This document shows positions 52,551 through 60,851 of a DNA stretch of 64,000 nucleotides, in pieces. A model generated the notes under the pieces. That model was given only the letters and a program-made list of their open reading frames with translations, was not told the origin of the DNA and searched no databases. The DNA comes from DATCYX01 sp963714425 (GTDB lineage Bacteria; Chloroflexota; Anaerolineae; Anaerolineales; UBA4823). The position numbers were made by a program, and so were the translations under genes. Location of the stretch: NCBI GenBank assembly GCA_963714425.1, contig CAVQOI010000008.1:372001-436000 (forward strand), read 5' to 3'. Numbering within the stretch: the stretch's first letter is position 1; every line of letters begins with the position of its first letter.

Positions 52551-53357
52551 TTAGCTAGCTGGGCGAGCTTGAGTTGAGGGTGGTTTCTCTGACATTGGCT
52601 TCCGTGTCTCAGCGATTACCTGGTCTTCCCATTCCATCTCTGCTTTTTGAACCTCGTGATACCACTTTTCGTGGTGGGCACGTGCGTACCAGGCAGATAC
52701 TTTTCCGGAAAACATCGAGAAAAACGCCTCCTTTTCTTCAGGGAATACTGCACCCATATAGAAATGGATAATCAACCCCGCAAAAATGGAAAATACTGAT
52801 ACCCAGTGCAACGGCTGAGCCCACTGTTTCAAGACGGGTGGAAAAAGCTCTTTGAACGTCATCACAATTCCACTCGCCATAATCCCAAGCGTGCCTAAAA
52901 TAACAACATACATGTATAATTTTTGCCCAGCATTATAAGCATCCTGGGGTGGAAGCTCCTTGTCTTTCATGAAGCCCAGCATTTGAAGCGGCTTCACCTT
53001 CAACCACTCGATATCATCTTTATCCAGCAGCAGGCGCGTGGCTGCAAACGGCACGAAGTAGCGCCGGAAGCCAACCAGGATATTGAACGTGAGCACGAAG
53101 ATCCATGTCAGACCGATTGAATAGTGGAAGCGGATCAGGTTAGCCGACCCACCGAAAATATTTCTGAAGGACTCCTGCACCCATACCGGCGACAAATTCA
53201 AACGCGGTGATGAAATGATAGCGATGCCCGTGGGCAATAACATCATCCAGCACGCTACATTGAACCAATGGGTGAGGATGTTTGCCAGGTTATGTTTTTT
53301 ATACATTTTCGCACGCAAGCGGCGACGTTCCTCGAGAGGTATCTCTTTGTGGCTCAT
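52551..53357 (-). CDS. Cytochrome b subunit of a formate dehydrogenase/thiosulfate reductase-type complex
   Basis: A 268-residue membrane subunit that would pass electrons between the quinone pool and the iron-sulfur subunit. Four spans with heme-ligand candidates: NLANILTHWFNVACWMMLLPTG (His in span 1), IRFHYSIGLTWIFVLTFNI, YMYVVILGTLGIMASGIVMTF, and PLHWVSVFSIFAGLIIHFYMGAVF (two His). This is the FdnI/FdoI-PhsC gamma-subunit fold. It is the last gene of the operon, 9 nt after the iron-sulfur subunit. No clear terminator is visible before 52440. Confidence 0.88.
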   Translation of the reverse strand: MSHKEIPLEERRRLRAKMYKKHNLANILTHWFNVACWMMLLPTGIAIISSPRLNLSPVWVQESFRNIFGGSANLIRFHYSIGLTWIFVLTFNILVGFRRYFVPFAATRLLLDKDDIEWLKVKPLQMLGFMKDKELPPQDAYNAGQKLYMYVVILGTLGIMASGIVMTFKELFPPVLKQWAQPLHWVSVFSIFAGLIIHFYMGAVFPEEKEAFFSMFSGKVSAWYARAHHEKWYHEVQKAEMEWEDQVIAETRKPMSEKPPSTQARPAS

Positions 53358-53366
53358 AGATACTCC

Positions 53367-54110
53367 TTATTCTTCGAATTCTTTCTCACCAACAACCAGT
53401 TGTTTTGTAAAGTAGCTCGCCTGTACCAGGAAGGAGGCTCCTATCCCTGTCAGGATTGCTGGAACGAGCAATTTCTTCCAGCTTTGTTCGGCAAGTGCGT
53501 ACTCCGGTAATTCTGGAGCAATACTACTCGCTAGAATATCACCGTTAATAAAATAGATATTCGGCCCTGTTGCAATGCCATCCTTGTATTCAAGGTCTAG
53601 CCTTTGGACTGATTTTGCATTCTTCAAGGCAATTGAGACGTCTGAAGCAGGATCGTTAAGATCGCCGAATAAGCGCGAACCTCCCACACACGTTGCCACA
53701 CAAGCTGGCTGTTGGCCGATTTCTATCCGCTGGTCGCAAGCGTTGCACTTATCTACAACGCCGCGCTCATCATCAAGGTAGCGCGCTTCATAAGGGCAGG
53801 CATCTACGCAGAAACCACATCCAATACAGGCGTCTTGATCGACGTGCACAATACCTGTCTCTAGATTTTTATAAGTCGCACCACTGACACACACTTCGGT
53901 ACAGGGGGGATTGTCGCAATGCATGCAGTTATATGGCACAAAAGTGCGTTCAAGAATGGGGAATTTCCCTTGGACGCCCAAATCGTGCACCCAGATTCGG
54001 GTGTGTTTCATCGAGACCCGGTTCTCCACACTGCAAGCTACCAGACAAGCGCGACAGTCAATGCAGCGTGCGATATCAATTACGAATCCGTAACGCTTCT
54101 TAGTTGCCAT
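53367..54110 (-). CDS. Four-cluster ferredoxin subunit of molybdoenzyme (PhsB/PsrB/FdnH-like)
   Basis: A 247-residue electron-transfer subunit. Four Cys clusters are visible: CIDCRACLVAC, CMHCDNPPCTEVC, CIGCGFCVDAC and CNACD with CVATC, matching four [4Fe-4S] centres. A C-terminal hydrophobic helix (LLVPAILTGIGASFLVQASYF) anchors it, as in FdnH. It has no Tat signal of its own and probably rides out with the catalytic subunit. It lies 2 nt after the molybdoenzyme gene and 9 nt before the cytochrome b gene. Confidence 0.92.
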   Translation of the reverse strand: MATKKRYGFVIDIARCIDCRACLVACSVENRVSMKHTRIWVHDLGVQGKFPILERTFVPYNCMHCDNPPCTEVCVSGATYKNLETGIVHVDQDACIGCGFCVDACPYEARYLDDERGVVDKCNACDQRIEIGQQPACVATCVGGSRLFGDLNDPASDVSIALKNAKSVQRLDLEYKDGIATGPNIYFINGDILASSIAPELPEYALAEQSWKKLLVPAILTGIGASFLVQASYFTKQLVVGEKEFEE

Positions 54111-54112
54111 TG

Positions 54113-56308
54113 CTAAACCTGCCCTTTTCGCACGTTCACGAATGTTTGGGAAAGCGCTTGCCCACCGCTGATAGGATCTGTGTACGTGACGTGCAGATCT
54201 GAGTCACTGGCGCCGTTGCCATACGCTGTACGCAAACCTTTTGAAAGATGCCCATAACCGGCGGTCATAAACACACAATCCGGGCGAATGGCTTCGGTGA
54301 CCAGGACGCGTGTCTTCACTTCACCGATTGGGCTGGTTACGACAACCCAATCGTCCGTCTCAATATTGCGCTCTGCGGCCGCTGAAGGATGAAGCCATAG
54401 GCGAGGTTTATCCTCATACTTGTGTAATAGCAGGTTATTTTGAGTTCCGAACTGGGTGTGCTGGGCTACTTTTCCTGTCAAAAGGTAGAACTCGTCAGGC
54501 TTGGGATAAAGGGGTTCATCCCATGTTGGCCAGGGTGCGAATCCCGCGTTTTTCAACGTCTCGGAATACACTTCGATTTTCCCGGAGGGTGTGTTGAATA
54601 CGATCTCCTCTGGCTGTTCTCTTTCGATTTCCGGAGTAAGGAAGCCTTTCATCTTCAGCTCGTCAAGCGACAAATTGATTGGCGCCAACTGCTGGCGAAG
54701 ATAATCTTCTTCGTCTTTATACTGGAAGAAATCCGCCAAGCCCAATCGGTCACCAAGCTGCTTGTAAATCCAGAGAGCTGATTTTGCCTCTCCTTGCGGT
54801 TCAATAACTGGTTGGCGGATGAAGATCTTGCCATCCAAAACATTGATGGGATCAAATCGTTCGAGGTACGTAGATTCTGGTAGTATGACATCGGCGTACC
54901 AGGCTGAATCATTCATGATGATGTCGACCACCGTGATGAAATCCAGCTTGCCCAGTGCTTCGAGGGTTTTCTTCCGATCTGGGAGGGAGAGCACCGGATT
55001 TTGCCTGGAAATAAACCAGCCGTGAGCCTGGTACGGTTGCCCGGTGAGAATGGCGTCACGCATCTCTTGAAAAACGCCCAGTTTTAAAGGCACTAACGGG
55101 TATTTCCATGGAACGCCATCCAGTCTCAACGCTGAAATGCGCGGATAGGCGGGCTGCTTTGGCTTCCCCAGCGGAATACCACTGGCCTCAGGGCTTTCAG
55201 CGACCAGACACCCGCCGGGAGTCAACACATTGCCGCTTAGAGCGTTAAGTGTGGCAATTGCTCGCTCAGTTTGGAAGGAGTTGATAAAGTTTGATGTGCG
55301 CCATCCAGGATGAGCCATCGCATCCTGACCGGCTGCCGCATACTCTCTTGCGATGCGATCGATTGTCTCGGCTGGAACCCCTGTAATGCTCTCTGCCCAT
55401 TGCGGCGTGTATTCCTTCATCGCCGCGGGGATATCATCACATCCTATTACGTACTTTTTAACAAATTCACAATCTGCCAGCTCGTTAGTGACGATGACGT
55501 GGATCATCGCCAGTAAGAAAGCAGCATCCGTGCCCGGCCTAATGGGGATCCATTCGTTGGCTTTTGCGGCAGTTTTTGTATAACGTGGATCGAGGTAAAC
55601 GAGTTTTGCGCCGCGTGCCAGCGAATCAGCAAGCTCAGAAGTCTCCGATGTGGAGATTGCCTCCATCATATTCCGTCCAACCATCAAGATGAACTTCACA
55701 GTGTCATAATTGCGCGCGGGTTCCTCCACACCATAAGTTAGCGAGAAGGCAGTAACCATTGCATTGAAGCACAGGCTACGCTGGGTGCCATAATTTGGCG
55801 ATCCAAAGCCATTTAGGATATTCTCGAACTGTACCTGGGACAGATTGTGCGTTGAGGAGAAGATCATAGCCTCAGGACCATATTGCTCCTTGATCTTGAG
55901 CATGTTTTTCGCAACAATATCCAGTGCTTCATCCCAGGATGCCTGGCGGAATTTTCCTTCGCCACGCTTGCCCACCCGAACCAAAGGGCTGAGCACTCTG
56001 TCAGGGTCATAAGTTGTCATCAAGCCAGATTGGCCGCGCGCACACAGCTTGCCCTTTGAGTGCGGGTGATCAGGGTTGCCTTCCAGCTTCACAACGCGCC
56101 CGTTGACGACTTTTGCAAGCACGCCACAGCGCCATACACACATCTCACACATGGTTGGGATGTACCCATCACCATTGGCATCAACCACACCCGAGTCGCG
56201 GGCAGCCTGGGCAACCTTGGGTGGGATCAAAGATCCCACCGCCATAGCCCCCAGTGATGTACCGCTCAGTTTTAGGAAGTCACGCCTAGTTAGAACAGGA
56301 TTCGTCAT
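54113..56308 (-). CDS. Tat-exported molybdopterin oxidoreductase (thiosulfate/polysulfide reductase-like)
   Basis: Catalytic subunit of 731 residues in the DMSO reductase superfamily. A Tat signal TRRDFLKLSGTSLGAMAVG begins near residue 7. An [4Fe-4S] cluster is bound by C-E-M-C-x3-C and a later K-L-C-A-R-G. The RSLCFNA Cys falls where PhsA/PsrA have their Mo-ligating Cys. The C-terminus has the molybdopterin-dinucleotide domain (LLTGKVAQHTQFGTQNN). The ATG at 56308 puts the twin Arg near residue 8 and has GGTGAG upstream; a TTG at 56323 would add five residues. The substrate is not proven: thiosulfate, polysulfide, tetrathionate and selenate are all possible. The two sulfur-transport-like genes upstream favour a sulfur compound. 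Confidence 0.88.
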   Translation of the reverse strand: MTNPVLTRRDFLKLSGTSLGAMAVGSLIPPKVAQAARDSGVVDANGDGYIPTMCEMCVWRCGVLAKVVNGRVVKLEGNPDHPHSKGKLCARGQSGLMTTYDPDRVLSPLVRVGKRGEGKFRQASWDEALDIVAKNMLKIKEQYGPEAMIFSSTHNLSQVQFENILNGFGSPNYGTQRSLCFNAMVTAFSLTYGVEEPARNYDTVKFILMVGRNMMEAISTSETSELADSLARGAKLVYLDPRYTKTAAKANEWIPIRPGTDAAFLLAMIHVIVTNELADCEFVKKYVIGCDDIPAAMKEYTPQWAESITGVPAETIDRIAREYAAAGQDAMAHPGWRTSNFINSFQTERAIATLNALSGNVLTPGGCLVAESPEASGIPLGKPKQPAYPRISALRLDGVPWKYPLVPLKLGVFQEMRDAILTGQPYQAHGWFISRQNPVLSLPDRKKTLEALGKLDFITVVDIIMNDSAWYADVILPESTYLERFDPINVLDGKIFIRQPVIEPQGEAKSALWIYKQLGDRLGLADFFQYKDEEDYLRQQLAPINLSLDELKMKGFLTPEIEREQPEEIVFNTPSGKIEVYSETLKNAGFAPWPTWDEPLYPKPDEFYLLTGKVAQHTQFGTQNNLLLHKYEDKPRLWLHPSAAAERNIETDDWVVVTSPIGEVKTRVLVTEAIRPDCVFMTAGYGHLSKGLRTAYGNGASDSDLHVTYTDPISGGQALSQTFVNVRKGQV

Positions 56309-56328
56309 TTGTTTGCTCACCAATCACT

Positions 56329-56883
56329 TTAGGATTGCTTGTCGGAACGGTGCATGCCAGCTCGGTCGATCAGGTAAAACAGCAGGATGCTGATGAGAGC
56401 GAACAGGATCACAACCAGATAGGCGTTCAGGTTCCACAATTCCGGAAGTACGACATTTCCTATGTTTGCAAGGGCTGAGATCCTTGGAAATACATCTTGG
56501 TAAGTCAGCCCATAGATCACCGCTCCAACCAGGAAACCCAGCATACCGGGGATCAAATAATCCAATTTTCCCTCGCCGCTCCCGGCGGCGCAGGTGCCCG
56601 GTCAGAACCCGGTTAGTGCCATGCCTATTCCAAAGATCAATCCACCGATGAGGTTGCCAGCGATGTAGGTGGCGGGAACATTTGGAAAAGTGATTAATCC
56701 CAGGCCTCTGAGGACATACAAGCCCGACATAGAAACCACGAGCGCAGTCATCATGAATTTCAGTACTGCCATGTCTGTCAAGCGAAATACGTTGACAATC
56801 TTGCTGTAGCGCGTTAGGCCGGCTTTGTTCAGAGAAAGGCCGAAGAATGCGCCAAGCACGAGTGCGATCACATAATTAGTCAT
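56329..56883 (-). CDS. YeeE/YedE-family transporter half with in-frame UGA: candidate selenoprotein
   Basis: Read through one UGA, this is a 184-residue membrane protein with about four spans. The UGA (56602-56604 on the plus strand as TCA) is codon 94, between GMALTGF and PGTCAAGSGEG. YeeE/YedE proteins that carry sulfur or selenium compounds have a conserved Cys in this G-x-C-P-G-T motif, so Sec is expected in place of Cys. After the UGA the frame stays open for 90 codons with normal family sequence (LDYLIPGMLGFLVGAVIYGLTY). A SECIS-like hairpin follows the UGA. A plain nonsense mutation in a two-gene remnant is the alternative. No Sec machinery genes are in the window. Confidence 0.75.
56571..56594 (-). 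promoter_or_regulatory. SECIS-like stem-loop downstream of the in-frame UGA
   Basis: In the mRNA, the 3-bp CCU/AGG base, one bulged G, and the 6-bp CGCCGC/GCGGCG upper stem close a 5-nt CGGGA loop. The loop begins 18 nt after the UGA and has G in its second position. Bacterial SECIS elements are described with a loop 16-37 nt after the UGA, a G among the first loop bases, and often a bulge in the stem. All three features fit by eye; the GC-rich sequence raises the chance of a coincidental stem. Confidence 0.6.
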
Positions 56884-56932
56884 GGTTGGTTTCTCCTACA
56901 GGGTGTCACTAACAAGATTTGGGTAGGCTTGA

Positions 56933-57466
56933 TTAATATCTATTCCGATATACCACCAGGGCGGTGACGATGCCTGATGCGAACATGCCGCCAATGAAGA
57001 TGAAAGCCGCGGGTGCGAACAACATCCCCCCTGAGATCGCCAGGCCACTCGTGCAGCCTCCAGCAATCCCAGCTCCATATTCCAGCACGATGGCTCCAAA
57101 AAAGGCGATTAGCCAGCGTTTCCAGGTTTGAGGACCGACGATCTTCTTCCATTGCTCATCACTGTTCATGCGCAATTTGAGCGTTTTACTTGACCAGGCT
57201 CCCAGCATTCCCCCGAAGAAGATACCCACCAGCAGGACAACTCCCCAGGTGATACCCGGAGGCATAATAAAGTTGAAATACATATTATCGAACAGGTCTG
57301 GCGCAATAGATTTGCCCAGCATCCCAGCCAGGGTTTCGAAAGCACCGGATGCCCCCAGCAGGCTATCGCTGATCCAAACAGCCAGCACACCCACAACGCC
57401 GAGTAAGATTCCGGCGGCATAGGGTGACCAGAGTTCTTTTCGGAATTGATTGACCATCCAGTTCAT
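56933..57466 (-). CDS. YeeE/YedE-family transporter half (Cys form)
   Basis: A 177-residue membrane protein with about four spans, matching one half of YeeE/YedE (DUF395) transporters that take up thiosulfate or, as proposed for YedE, selenium compounds. The conserved Cys motif is GAGIAGGCTSGLAISGG. The N-terminal segment ELWSPYAAGILLGVVGVLAVW is typical. It pairs with the UGA-containing half downstream, which would supply the second motif (G-F-x-P-G-T). It lies 58 nt after the triheme cytochrome and is probably co-transcribed. Confidence 0.85.
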   Translation of the reverse strand: MNWMVNQFRKELWSPYAAGILLGVVGVLAVWISDSLLGASGAFETLAGMLGKSIAPDLFDNMYFNFIMPPGITWGVVLLVGIFFGGMLGAWSSKTLKLRMNSDEQWKKIVGPQTWKRWLIAFFGAIVLEYGAGIAGGCTSGLAISGGMLFAPAAFIFIGGMFASGIVTALVVYRNRY

Positions 57467-57524
57467 GATGCCTCCATTGAGTGAGTAAGATTCGAATTCA
57501 AACGTATTAAAATGTTGATTTCGC

Positions 57525-58445
57525 TTATCTCCCGCTCAAGGCAAAGAGCAGAGCTCTGCTCTCCTGGTCCAGTGAGCGTAAGGACCGCACGAGTTCGGGA
57601 TCAAGGCGGGACAGGCTCAGCAACAGATCGGACGCTTCATCAGGTTTCTTTAAGAGACGCTCCAATGCGATCAACCCGCTTGGGGTCAACTTCGCGATTG
57701 ATGGTATGAGTGCCAATACCTCGGGAGCGTATTGATCCAGACCTGGGACAAGTTTCTCAGTATGCAGATCTTCCTTGATTTTTCTCTCGCCTTTGCGGAA
57801 GAGAGGAAGATTGCGCAGTTTGCGCTCGTTATAATAAACAAAGCCACCACCACCCGCAATTACCAAAACAATCAGCGTGCCCACGATTGCATCCCCCCAA
57901 TTAATAATTCGCTTTCCGAGCACACTCTCATCGTACCGCTGGACGTAATCGACAATATCAACCTGATTGACGACAACCGCTTGCGCAGCAGGAAGAGCGA
58001 CATCAGATTGCGTTGGCGGAGAATCTCCATCCGCACCGGGAGCAGCGGCGGATGGACCTCCACCAGTACCAATTTCAACTCCTAAAGCTGTGGCGTAGAC
58101 CGCGGCGCGTTCGGTCAAATCTGCAGGATGGCATTGTTGGCAGGCTGCGTTTACATCCGAAAGCGGAGGCACCATGCCTGTGTGGGCTTCGTCGATATCC
58201 AGGCTTTGGTTATTGCCCGCGTGACAGATGTAGCAAAAATCGCCGAATGCATGCGAGACATGCCAGCCAGTACCATCGCTATTTACAGGATCTTGTCCTT
58301 GTACTTCGTGGCAATTTTTGCAAGACGAAGCTTGAGATCCGCACTGCGCGCTTGCTTCCTGGGCAGGCCACAGAAGAAATAAGATTGCGAGTAAAAACGC
58401 GCCAGCGAGGACTGGAAGGATAGATGCGTGGTTACGGAAAGGCAT
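57525..58445 (-). CDS. Exported triheme cytochrome c with membrane anchor
   Basis: A 306-residue protein. A signal peptide (VLAGAFLLAILFLLWPAQEASA) is followed by three C-x2-C-H heme sites (C-K-N-C-H, C-Y-I-C-H, C-Q-Q-C-H) within the first 115 residues. A Pro/Gly-rich linker leads to a membrane span (AIVGTLIVLVIAGGGGFVYY) and a cytoplasmic C-terminal domain of about 100 residues rich in Leu and Lys that I do not recognise. Its place at the operon head suggests it feeds electrons to or from the molybdoenzyme complex. The cytoplasmic tail is unusual for a cytochrome c. Confidence 0.88.
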   Translation of the reverse strand: MPFRNHASILPVLAGAFLLAILFLLWPAQEASAQCGSQASSCKNCHEVQGQDPVNSDGTGWHVSHAFGDFCYICHAGNNQSLDIDEAHTGMVPPLSDVNAACQQCHPADLTERAAVYATALGVEIGTGGGPSAAAPGADGDSPPTQSDVALPAAQAVVVNQVDIVDYVQRYDESVLGKRIINWGDAIVGTLIVLVIAGGGGFVYYNERKLRNLPLFRKGERKIKEDLHTEKLVPGLDQYAPEVLALIPSIAKLTPSGLIALERLLKKPDEASDLLLSLSRLDPELVRSLRSLDQESRALLFALSGR

Positions 58446-58485
58446 GAGGACCTCCTGAACTAAAAAATCTCATCCCGAAGCGAGA

Positions 58486-58818
58486 TTACTCCGCTGTCAT
58501 TAGGCGAGCGCGATGATGAATCCGATCACGAAGGACCGCTCGTAGAATATCGAGCGCCTCGATCAGGCGTGTATCGGTGAGGTGGTACTCCACGCTGGCC
58601 CCCTGACGTTCTGGGCGCACCAACCCGCGATCGCGCAGGACTTTTAGGTGGCGGGAAGCAGCGGGCTGGCTGATACCGATTGCGTCTGCTAATTCTGTGA
58701 CATTCCTGGTTTGATCAGCCAGGGCGTATAAGATGAGAATACGCTTTGGGTCTGCCAAGGCAGAGCAAATATCGGCGTGAAGTTCGGTGATTTCTTGCGT
58801 TAGGAGAGAGATTTCCAT
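58486..58818 (-). CDS. ArsR-family transcriptional regulator
   Basis: A 110-residue winged-helix protein. The helix-turn-helix core is TRNVTELADAIGISQPAASRHLKVLRDRGLVRPERQG, preceded by ICSALADPKRILILYALAD. The typical metal motif ELCVCD of ArsR/SmtB is absent and only one Cys (near residue 18) is seen, so a metal sensor is unlikely; sulfur- or redox-sensing relatives of the family usually need two Cys. It is the first gene of the operon, 40 nt upstream of the triheme cytochrome, and may autoregulate it. Confidence 0.85.
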   Translation of the reverse strand: MEISLLTQEITELHADICSALADPKRILILYALADQTRNVTELADAIGISQPAASRHLKVLRDRGLVRPERQGASVEYHLTDTRLIEALDILRAVLRDRIHHRARLMTAE

Positions 58819-58846
58819 TTTTGCACCATGTCAAGTATACGCATTA

Positions 58847-58869
58847 GTGAATACATCTAATTGTGAATA
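58847..58869. repeat. Direct repeats in the ArsR upstream region
   Basis: Two copies of GTGAATA (58847-58853 and 58863-58869), 16 nt apart, lie 28-51 nt upstream of the ArsR start. They may be an operator for the regulator; no promoter could be placed. Confidence 0.3.
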
Positions 58870-58935
58870 ATATAACAAATGGTAGGGGTGTCATTTTAGT
58901 GATACAAAGCATGACTTGTCATGATATTTGTCACG

Positions 58936-58976
58936 TTGATTGCATCAATTCTCCGCCTGTGGATGGGTGATATAAT
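58936..58976 (+). promoter_or_regulatory. Candidate promoter region of obg
   Basis: TGATATAAT (58968-58976) is an extended -10 ending 15 nt before the Obg start. A small inverted repeat (TTGAT-TGC-ATCAA, 58936-58948) lies upstream and could be an operator or part of a -35 region. No consensus -35 is seen. Confidence 0.45.
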
Positions 58977-58991
58977 CGTGCGCGGTGATGC

Positions 58992-60251
58992 ATGTTCCTT
59001 GATGAAGCTGTAATTCATATCCGGTCGGGAAAAGGCGGCGATGGTGTCGTTCATTTTCGCAGGGAAAAATTCGTCCCTTTCGGCGGCCCAGATGGGGGTG
59101 ACGGCGGGAAGGGGGGCGATATCATCCTGCACGTCATGCCGACTCTGAATACTCTCTCTGCCTTCCGCCACCAATCGCGGTTTTTCGCGTCTGATGGTGC
59201 CAGGGGAGCGAAGCAGAACATGACCGGTAAATCGGGTGAGGACCTTGTTATCCAGGTGCCGCCCGGTACTATTGTCTACGACGGAAATACGAATGAAATC
59301 CTGGGTGATCTGACAGAGCCAGATAAGACCCTGGTAATCGCCCGCGGTGGGCGTGGTGGGCGTGGTAATGCTCGCTTTGCCTCCTCGAGAAACCAGGCCC
59401 CGCGCATCGCAGAGCGAGGCGAGCCAGGCGATGAACGCCAGCTCCGTCTTGAGCTAAAGCTCATAGCAGACATCGGGATCATCGGCTTGCCAAATGCAGG
59501 TAAATCCACTTTGCTGGCAGCTGTTTCAAATGCAAAGCCAAAGATCGCAGCGTACCCTTTTACGACATTGGAGCCTAATTTAGGCGTGGTTGAGTTGGAT
59601 GAAGAAACCACACTGGTTTTAGCCGATATCCCAGGTTTGATCGAGGGCGCTCATCAGGGGATCGGTCTGGGTCACGACTTTTTGCGGCATATCCAGCGCA
59701 CGCGTGTGCTTATTCACCTGCTGGACGGGATGTCTGAAGACCCACTTCTGGACCTTGCGCAAATTAACAGCGAGCTGGCCCTCTTCGACCCAGCCCTTGC
59801 TGAGAAGCCTCAGGTCGTTGCGGTGAACAAGATCGACCTGCCGGACGTTAGTTCACGGACCTCTGAGATCGAGACTGGACTCAAGCGTCGTGGATATGCT
59901 CCAATGTTTATATCGGCCCTCGCTCGGACGAATTTGCGCCCAGTCTTATACCAAGCTGCTCAGCTGCTCACACAGGCAGGTCAGGCTTCTCAGGTTACCG
60001 AAATACCTATCTATCGTCCAGATCGTGACCCTCGCCAATTTGAAATATCCCGCCAAGGAGGGGGTTGGAGGGTGGTTGGAGAAGGAATCGAGCGTGCGGC
60101 TGCGATGACATATTGGGAATATGACCAATCAGTACGGCGCTTCCAACGAATTTTGCAGACATTAGGGATTGAGGATGCCCTGCGCCAGGCAGGTGTTGAA
60201 ACCGGTGATATCGTGCATATCGGTGAGTATGAATTGGAATGGGAAGACTGA
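58992..60251 (+). CDS. obg: GTPase Obg/CgtA
   Basis: Essential ribosome-associated GTPase of 419 residues. The glycine-rich Obg fold is at the N-terminus (VIHIRSGKGGDGVVHFRREKF to near 158). The G domain follows: G1 GLPNAGKST, G2 region TTLEPNLG, G3 DIPGLIEGA, G4 NKID, and SAL-type G5. The C-terminal OCT domain (QFEISRQGGGWRVVG) is present. The ATG follows GGTGATG. The next gene starts immediately after the stop. Obg next to nadD is a common bacterial arrangement, so this region is core chromosome. Confidence 0.97.
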   Translation: MFLDEAVIHIRSGKGGDGVVHFRREKFVPFGGPDGGDGGKGGDIILHVMPTLNTLSAFRHQSRFFASDGARGAKQNMTGKSGEDLVIQVPPGTIVYDGNTNEILGDLTEPDKTLVIARGGRGGRGNARFASSRNQAPRIAERGEPGDERQLRLELKLIADIGIIGLPNAGKSTLLAAVSNAKPKIAAYPFTTLEPNLGVVELDEETTLVLADIPGLIEGAHQGIGLGHDFLRHIQRTRVLIHLLDGMSEDPLLDLAQINSELALFDPALAEKPQVVAVNKIDLPDVSSRTSEIETGLKRRGYAPMFISALARTNLRPVLYQAAQLLTQAGQASQVTEIPIYRPDRDPRQFEISRQGGGWRVVGEGIERAAAMTYWEYDQSVRRFQRILQTLGIEDALRQAGVETGDIVHIGEYELEWED

Positions 60252-60851
60252 ATGTCGATCGGAGTATTTGGCGGTACGTTTGATCCACCCCATGTGGGCC
60301 ATCTGATCCTGGCTGATGAGGCACAAACTCAGCTTGGGCTTACACGTGTATTATGGGTGCTCACGGCTGCACCTCCCCATAAGACAATTGGGAATACTCT
60401 CGAGATTAACCACCGGCTGGATATGTTATCACTTGCAATCCAGAATAATAACTCTTTCGAGCTTTCTCGCGTGGACATCGACCGCCCACTGCCACACTTT
60501 AGTGTTGATACAGTGCGCCTGCTCTCACAATCCTACCCTGATGAGCCGTTGATCTATCTAATGGGCGGTGATTCGCTGCGAGATTTGCCGACATGGCACG
60601 ATCCTGAGCGATTCGTAAATGCCTGTTCGGGGATTGGAGTAATGCGCCGCCCCGGCGATAAGGTGGACTTGGAATTGTTGTATCGTACTATCCCAAGTCT
60701 GAGGGAAAAGCTGCAATTTGTTATTGCACCACTGTTGAATATCTCCTCATCGGAGATCCGCATGCGAGTCGAAGCTGGCCAACCATACAGGTATTTTCTT
60801 CCACAAGGTGTTTATACCCTAATAAATGAAAGAAATCTCTACCGCAAGTAA
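60252..60851 (+). CDS. nadD: Nicotinate-nucleotide adenylyltransferase
   Basis: NAD biosynthesis enzyme of 199 residues, joining nicotinate mononucleotide and ATP. FGGTFDPPHVGHL is the nucleotidyltransferase (H/T)xGH region, and the C-terminal ISSSEIRMR is the family's ISSTxIR motif. The start follows the Obg stop without a gap, so translation is probably coupled. Its last 26 nt overlap the MFS gene. The full length is within the usual range. Confidence 0.95.
   Translation: MSIGVFGGTFDPPHVGHLILADEAQTQLGLTRVLWVLTAAPPHKTIGNTLEINHRLDMLSLAIQNNNSFELSRVDIDRPLPHFSVDTVRLLSQSYPDEPLIYLMGGDSLRDLPTWHDPERFVNACSGIGVMRRPGDKVDLELLYRTIPSLREKLQFVIAPLLNISSSEIRMRVEAGQPYRYFLPQGVYTLINERNLYRK

Noticed and set aside
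56329..56565. Separate small membrane protein starting at 56565
   Set aside because: It is in the same frame as the gene upstream, separated only by a UGA at a conserved Cys position, and lacks its own ribosome binding site.
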